A DNA stretch of 64,000 nt, taken from NCBI GenBank assembly GCA_004794655.1, contig SMMW01000095.1:207550-271549 (forward strand), read 5' to 3'. The notes under the pieces were generated by a model. It did no database searches. It was not told where the DNA came from and saw only the letters and a list, made by a program, of their open reading frames with translations. Source of the stretch: Marisa cornuarietis. Taxonomy: Eukaryota; Mollusca; Gastropoda; Architaenioglossa; Ampullariidae. Position 1 is the first letter of the stretch. Each line of letters starts with the position of its first letter. The position numbers were made by a program, and so were the translations under genes. This document shows positions 20,890 to 64,000 of this stretch, piece by piece.

Positions 20890-22430
20890 AAGTGCGATTG
20901 CTGGTGAATACTAGATATATTAAATATCTCTTTCAAACGTGTTTATTTTTTTTTCAGAGTACTGCCGAGAGCTTGCCCTCAGTATCTTCAGTGTCATCTT
21001 GCAGACGAACAACTGTTTAGAAGTTCTATCATAATTGGAAATACACAAATAAACTTTCCTCTGTATCTTCTCTTATTAGTTACCAAACATTAAAAGTGCT
21101 TGTTAGTGTGTTTTCTAGCTTTCTCATGTCTCAGCTGCACGACGCATCGAACATTTTTTTAAAGAGCTAATCAGATACAGATAGTGGCCTTGTTGTGGTC
21201 CTTCGGCATGGTGTACCATCAGCAAATGTTCCCCTCAGGCATTGTCAGTAGTGACGACCAACGTTTTGCTTTAGTAAATATTCTCTTTTCTAATTATGCC
21301 GTCATGACAGTTTTTTAGTAAACGTTTTGAATTCGCAAGCCGTGACTGAGGCATCAAAATAATCTAGGAACTTTTGTGACTTTGAACTGTTAAGGTTGCT
21401 GCTGAGACACATTGTCAGAATAAGGACTGATTTGTTAAAACTATTTTTCGTGACACTCCATTTATTTTGTTAGTTTGCATTAGTAGTATATCATTTTAGC
21501 AGTATCATTAGTTTTGTCAGAATAGCAGATAGTAATCACTTGTAAATTGGTCTCACTTAAACATATTGGTAGAGAAGCTCCTGGTTTTAGAGCTCTAGTA
21601 TAAAAATGCAGGGACTATTTGTCCAATCTATAAGATCTTATTATAATAGCTTTTACAAAGGGAAGTTAAGGAGGCCATGCAGCTAGAAATGACTACACCC
21701 TGCCTAACCACCTCCGGTTAAATCAACTCATTATTTGTCTACAGAAAAGCCAGTTTTATCATTTCTTGACAAATGATTGCAATCATCTCAAAATGTAGAA
21801 TGTATCTCTAATTGAAAGTCTTAGTGCAATCTGGCATAGTGATAAAAATATGTTATTCAGTGAGATTGCACATTTATTATGAGTGGTGCTTTCATGCTTG
21901 TGCATGTATGGTGATGACTTTGGCCTGTGGTTTAGGGGTTTTTGTTTGTATTTATACCTTTATCCGTAAAGGACGTTTTGGGGAGCAGTGTCATGTAAAG
22001 CATTTTATTATTAATGTTTTGTTGTAGAAATGTGTAAATCTTGTATAAAAAAAAAAGATCCAAATCACCAACAAGAAAGTCAAAAAATATAAAAACAATG
22101 AATGCTGGAGGAATCATCACTCAGATAAGAGATTTTGTAATAAAGCAGACATATGAAAGCTGTTATTTTATCATTCTTTGTTATCAAATATATTGATGAT
22201 AATATCACATAGAGTGATAATTAAATTAGTTTCTAGTCATCAGTAAGATAATGTTAACATGTGCATTGATGTGAACTTTTTCCTGTGGCTTGTCAGTGAT
22301 ACCAACAATTTTTACTAGGCTTTCAAAAACCTCTATGGATAAAAACACTGATAATGGTTAATATAAATAGTTCACTGAAAAATAGCAGATTTGGCAGAAG
22401 TGTTCAAATGCAATTTAAAATAAGAAGTGT
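20890..22430. other. A/T-rich DNA upstream of the TAO kinase start codon
   Basis: No coding exon visible. If the 20.5-20.9-kb promoter serves the kinase gene, this is part of its first intron. Confidence 0.5.
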
Positions 22431-22439
22431 TATTAGAAG

Positions 22440-22675
22440 CTGCCTAGATACAATCTATTCGCCTGTCATGCTAGCTATCATGTTTACAGTACCTATATCC
22501 CTTTATACTTTCGTCCATTGCTTTACATTCTACTCCCGTACCTCATCTTTAAGTCGTTCGTATCTCGCTGTCCAGTGTCTATTATCTTTCATTTATCATT
22601 ATTGGTCTGCACAGAGTGTGATCTGTTTTGGTCGTGATGCTGCATGTTATAAGTTCACATTATTATTATTACTTA
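22440..22675 (+). mobile_element. L2-like LINE 3' tail fragment
   Basis: The phrases CCTCATCTTTAAGTCG, CAGTGTCTATTATC, GCACAGAGTGTGATCT and TGCATGTTATAAGTTCACAT followed by ATTATTATT match, diverged, the 3' end of the minus-strand LINE at 51.2 kb. Confidence 0.65.
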
Positions 22676-23497
22676 AGTGATGTGAGGGGACGTCCCTTAC
22701 ATCTTTACATGGAAGACATTGTTTGGATATCTTTGGACATAAACCTTTTGTGGAGATAAAATTGTGCAGAAAAGGGAGACAATTATGTTGGTGTCAAGAA
22801 CACTCTGTGCCAAGAATGTCATTACGTGACTGCATGGATCTATGAGCTGGTGTTCTAGAGAGATTTCTCAAATGAAAATTTTAATAACTGTTAGTGGCCT
22901 CCCCTGGGATTTGGTTCGTTAAAGTTTTATCTACTTGTTACTTGTCATAATTATAGTTAAAAGATACAACACGTAACTCTTGCAGGCCTGAGTGGTGAGG
23001 CTGTGGCATAGCATTTGTGATGCAGTGTAACTCAAAGACAATAACTTTGCTACTGTTGATTTTAATTTGCTTTCCTGACAGTTTCTGGTAGGAACATGCA
23101 ATTTCACTCCTGTGTTTAGGAGGAACATCTTTGTTGACTTTTTTTATTATTATTCATCTTATTCTAACATGCATGCCTTGATGCCGACTTGGTGACAGTT
23201 TTTTTTTTTTTTTGGTGAAATGTATACCACCCATGTGTTTAGAAAGAAACATTTTGGCAGACTGACAAAAAATTTATGGTTAAATTTAATTCCTTGAATA
23301 TTGAAATTTCCTATGTGAAGTAATTGACATATATCCCATATAATTTGATGTTTGTCTAATATGCCATAGTGTTTTTATGGAATATTATTAAAGGCTCAGA
23401 AGTGCTCTGCATGTGTTGGCAAGAACAGATTCTATTGGGATTTTCTCATGAGAACCTGCTTGTGAAATTGAGTATTTCCATATCCAAGAGACTTCAG

Positions 23498-23600
23498 TTA
23501 CCCTGTCCTCTGTCACAGAGCTTCTCCAACAAGCAGCTGTGTAATCAATTACCCTGTCCTGTGTTCACAGAGCTTCTCCTACAAGCAGCAGTGTAATCAA
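23498..23600 (+). repeat. Tandem duplication of an acceptor-like segment before TAO exon 1
   Basis: Copies at 23498-23548 and 23549-23600 share TTACCCTGTCCT, CACAGAGCTTCTCC and GTAATCAA. Each carries a pyrimidine-rich tract ending in CACAG (23518 and 23570), so two near-identical possible 3' splice sites lie 52 bases apart just upstream of the start codon. Confidence 0.7.
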
Positions 23601-23647
23601 GGGAAGGTGGTGGTCACCTTGCCAAGGGAGGTGATCTAGGCAGGGCC

Positions 23648-61432
<37,785 letters not shown>

Positions 61433-61899
61433 GTGCGATTGTTGTCTGTGAGAGAACAACCTCTAAGATGCTCTTGTCCTCATCTTTGTAACATTACATT
61501 TACATATCAGCTGTGAATATGACACCAATCTTTAATTTAGAATGAGATATTAATGTAAAAACACTGCAGAGTAAGATACTACATAGGCATTACCAGATTT
61601 CTTGTCAGTAAATGCTAGATGCTATTATTTATCTATCGGAAACGAGGCTGCACCTGACAGGCTGAGTTGCTTTGTTCTCCTGTGAATTTTTCCATTTTCT
61701 CGTGCAACTTCTTTGTTCTTCGTACCCATAGGTTTCTTATAGTTGCAAATTGTATTTGTTTCTCTTAAGCTTTCCTCAGTTATTGTTTTACTATCTGTAA
61801 TTGCCTCGCTTTTATGTTTTTGTTGCGGACTTTACTTTTAACGGTTACATTTTCGGCCATTACATAGATTTTAGATCTGATTCTTTATCTCGCTTTCCT

Positions 61900-64000
61900 G
61901 TTGCTTGTTCTGTTTATCCTTCTCTGAACTTTGCTCAACTTTAAATCTTTATCAGTTTTAATATCTTTTATCGTTTTCGTCTTATTGTATTTTTTGAACT
62001 CGTGCTGCATTTTATTTTTATGTCATAGAATTATGACAAGACAGTTTGTCTACTCGACAACTCAATTATCATTATTGAATCCCCTTGCAACTCTTTCACT
62101 TCCAGCCTGTTTAGTTGACACTTTGAGAAGATTTTCCCTTTATTATGATTCTATTAATGTTGACTGCCCATCGAAACAACAGATTCGAATCCGTCGCTAT
62201 CGTGCTGGTCGCCGTAAACAGCGTCCTTTGAAAAAATCCATCACCTGCTCTGCTACTCGTAGTTATTATGTCTCATGCCATCCTTCACCTGATTCTGAGT
62301 CTGACTCCAGTTTTGTGAAAGCTTCGCTGTGTGTCAACTCTCTGCTGAATCGTGTTTCCCCTACACAGCAGCATCAGCGTCAGCATGGATGTGATGAGAG
62401 TGAACCAGTTGGTCAAATAACTATACACCAAACCAACATGGTCGTCTGAGAACAGGAGACTGCCAAGTTTCGCGCACACCACAACTGAACACTCGCCTCC
62501 ACGTTGGGCTTTTCAACGCCCAGTCTGTATCGTCTGCACAACAGTCACTGAAGCGAGCTGAAATCGTAGAATTTGTCATAGACAGCCGCCTTGATATTTT
62601 CATTATCACTGAGACGTCACAGACCGCCGCCTTGATATTTTCATCATCACTGAGACGTGGCTTAAACAACATGGCGACGAGAGCGTGTGTGTCGATCTTA
62701 CTCCAGTGGGCTACTGCCTGAAATCTTTCCCCCGCCCTACACGTGGTGGTGGTATTGCTATAATCTACAGATCATCACTTGCCAAGTACCTGTCTTTTAC
62801 TACTGCCGTATCGTTCCCTCACACGTCTTTTGAATTTGTACAAATCTCCTCTTCGGCTCCTCATTGCTCGATGCACCTGCTCTGCATCTACAGACCTCCT
62901 CCTAGCCCCAGGAACAAACTTACAGCCTCTACATTTTTCTCAGAATTCCATGATCTCTTGGATTATAGCAATGCACTAATTGGACCCGCAATTCTCCTCG
63001 GAGATGTTAATGTACACTTCGACAACAGTTCTCACCCTGACACTGTCAAACTGTCCAAAATGTTGCACACCTTTCGTTTTGTCCAGTCCGTGTCGCAACC
63101 AACTCACAAAAGGGATCACATCCTGGACTGGGTCATACATCGACCTGATGACCACTTAGTCCAGTCAGTTGATGTTTCCCATGATCTCTCATCTGACCAC
63201 TACTCAGTACTAATCGAACTGGATCGCAAATGCCCATCATCGACGCCAGTTTTCAGACCCACTCGGTCATTACAAAATGTGGATAGACTAGCATTCAAAG
63301 CACAGCTGCAGATGGCGCTCCTCCAACCACCCTCTGCCGAGCAACTTGACTGTGTTTTGCGTAGAGTAGTTGATGACCATGCCCCAGTATCTCGACGTCT
63401 GATGCGCCAGTCTAAATGTGCGCCTTGGTATTCACACATCCGCGTCGAACTCCGTGACCTGAAGCGCACGCGCCGGCGAGCTGAACGTGTTTGGCGGAAG
63501 ACTGGACTCGCCATCCACAAAGAAATTTATAATGCCGCAAAGCAAAGCGTTGCAAAATGCATTTATGCGGCTAAAGCATCATATCTTCAGGGCCAAATAA
63601 TTAACTGCACCTCCTCCAAAAGCTCTTTGCCATCTGCAGTCAAATGACTGGATCTCGTACAGCAACACCACTGCCTACTGCCTACCCTGCTTCACTGCTG
63701 CCGCAAGTTTTTAGTGATTATTTCACCAGCAAGATATCGGACATTCGATCATCTTTTAGACTCTGTGTCGGTGCTTGACAGCATCTCCTGTGATGTCCTC
63801 CCAGGATGCTCCATGTCCAAGTTCCTACCAGTCTCTGAGACCGATGTGAAAGCGGTTATCCTAAAAGCTAAACCAACAGCTTGCGAGTTAGATCCGATGC
63901 CCACAAGCCTTCTGCTCGAGTGCCTAGATACTCTACTTCCTGCCATCACTAATATTGTAAATGTCAGCCTGTCGTCAGGTGTTTTCCCATCTTTGTTCAA
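61900..64000 (+). mobile_element. L2-like LINE, ORF1-like and endonuclease, runs off the window
   Basis: An ORF1-like frame (62030-62449, basic/Ser-rich) is followed by an endonuclease read in one frame from 62622 to 63647: RLDIFIITETWLKQHGDE, RGGGIAIIYRSSLAKY, ILLGDVNVHFDNSS, DHILDWVIHR and HDLSSDHYSVLIEL, the expected order of endonuclease motifs. The reverse transcriptase begins near 63830 (VKAVILKAKPTACELDPMPT, SLLLECLDTLLPAITNIVNV) and continues past the end. A 37-bp tandem duplication at 62581-62658 and a frame change near 63650 break it. It lies in the intron after TAO exon 12. Confidence 0.85.

Noticed and set aside
22354..22680. 108-codon hydrophobic frame
   Set aside because: Read-through of a LINE 3' tail fragment.

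Overview
The window is eukaryotic genomic DNA: spliced genes with GT-AG introns, AATAAA signals, LINEs, SINEs, MITEs, LTR-like copies and very large minisatellites. The conserved metazoan kinase and the repeat types (L2/CR1-like and RTE-like LINEs, tRNA-derived SINEs, mariner and hAT remnants) suggest an animal, most probably a lophotrochozoan such as a mollusc. The exact taxon is inference; I cannot name a species.

The best supported gene occupies the right two thirds. Twelve coding exons (23648-61432, + strand) splice with perfect phase agreement into the first 552 codons of a TAO-type Ste20 kinase (TAOK1/2/3 orthologue). The complete kinase domain lies in exons 1-8, an acidic/Ser-rich linker follows in exons 8-9, and the start of the coiled-coil tail is in exons 10-12. 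The rest of the gene lies beyond base 64000. A promoter-like cluster (ETS, CRE, GC box, NRF1, YY1) with a candidate non-coding first exon lies about 3 kb upstream. Introns hold most of the transposon debris: L2-like and RTE-like LINEs, a mariner transposase remnant, a solo-LTR-like copy, a SINE with a perfect 13-bp duplication, and a 2.5-kb array of 68-bp units in intron 6.

The second gene (14871-16183, +) is the main coding exon of a GT11 alpha-1,2-fucosyltransferase: signal anchor, Ser/Thr/Pro stem with six 8-residue repeats, and all the family motifs. A third, tentative gene piece is a terminal exon at 10826-10952 with a cysteine-rich open frame and a poly(A) signal.

The left 10 kb is a mosaic of about ten different tandem arrays. 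A 1.54-kb inverted-repeat transposon has split one of them, and a SINE has inserted into that transposon. The largest array (6.8-9.0 kb) has a unit that matches the 3' region of the L2-like LINE at 51.2 kb. Two 1.2-kb LTR-like copies in opposite orientation (9.5-10.7 and 12.9-14.2 kb) share a palindromic motif that has become a 30-bp minisatellite in one of them. Another pair of LTR-like copies (18.8 and 45.7 kb) shows 5-bp target duplications.

Nothing here is clearly a new multi-gene system. The most interesting signals are the LINE-derived minisatellite, the palindrome-bearing inverted LTR-like pair, duplicated splice acceptors next to two TAO kinase exons, and the cysteine-rich terminal exon.
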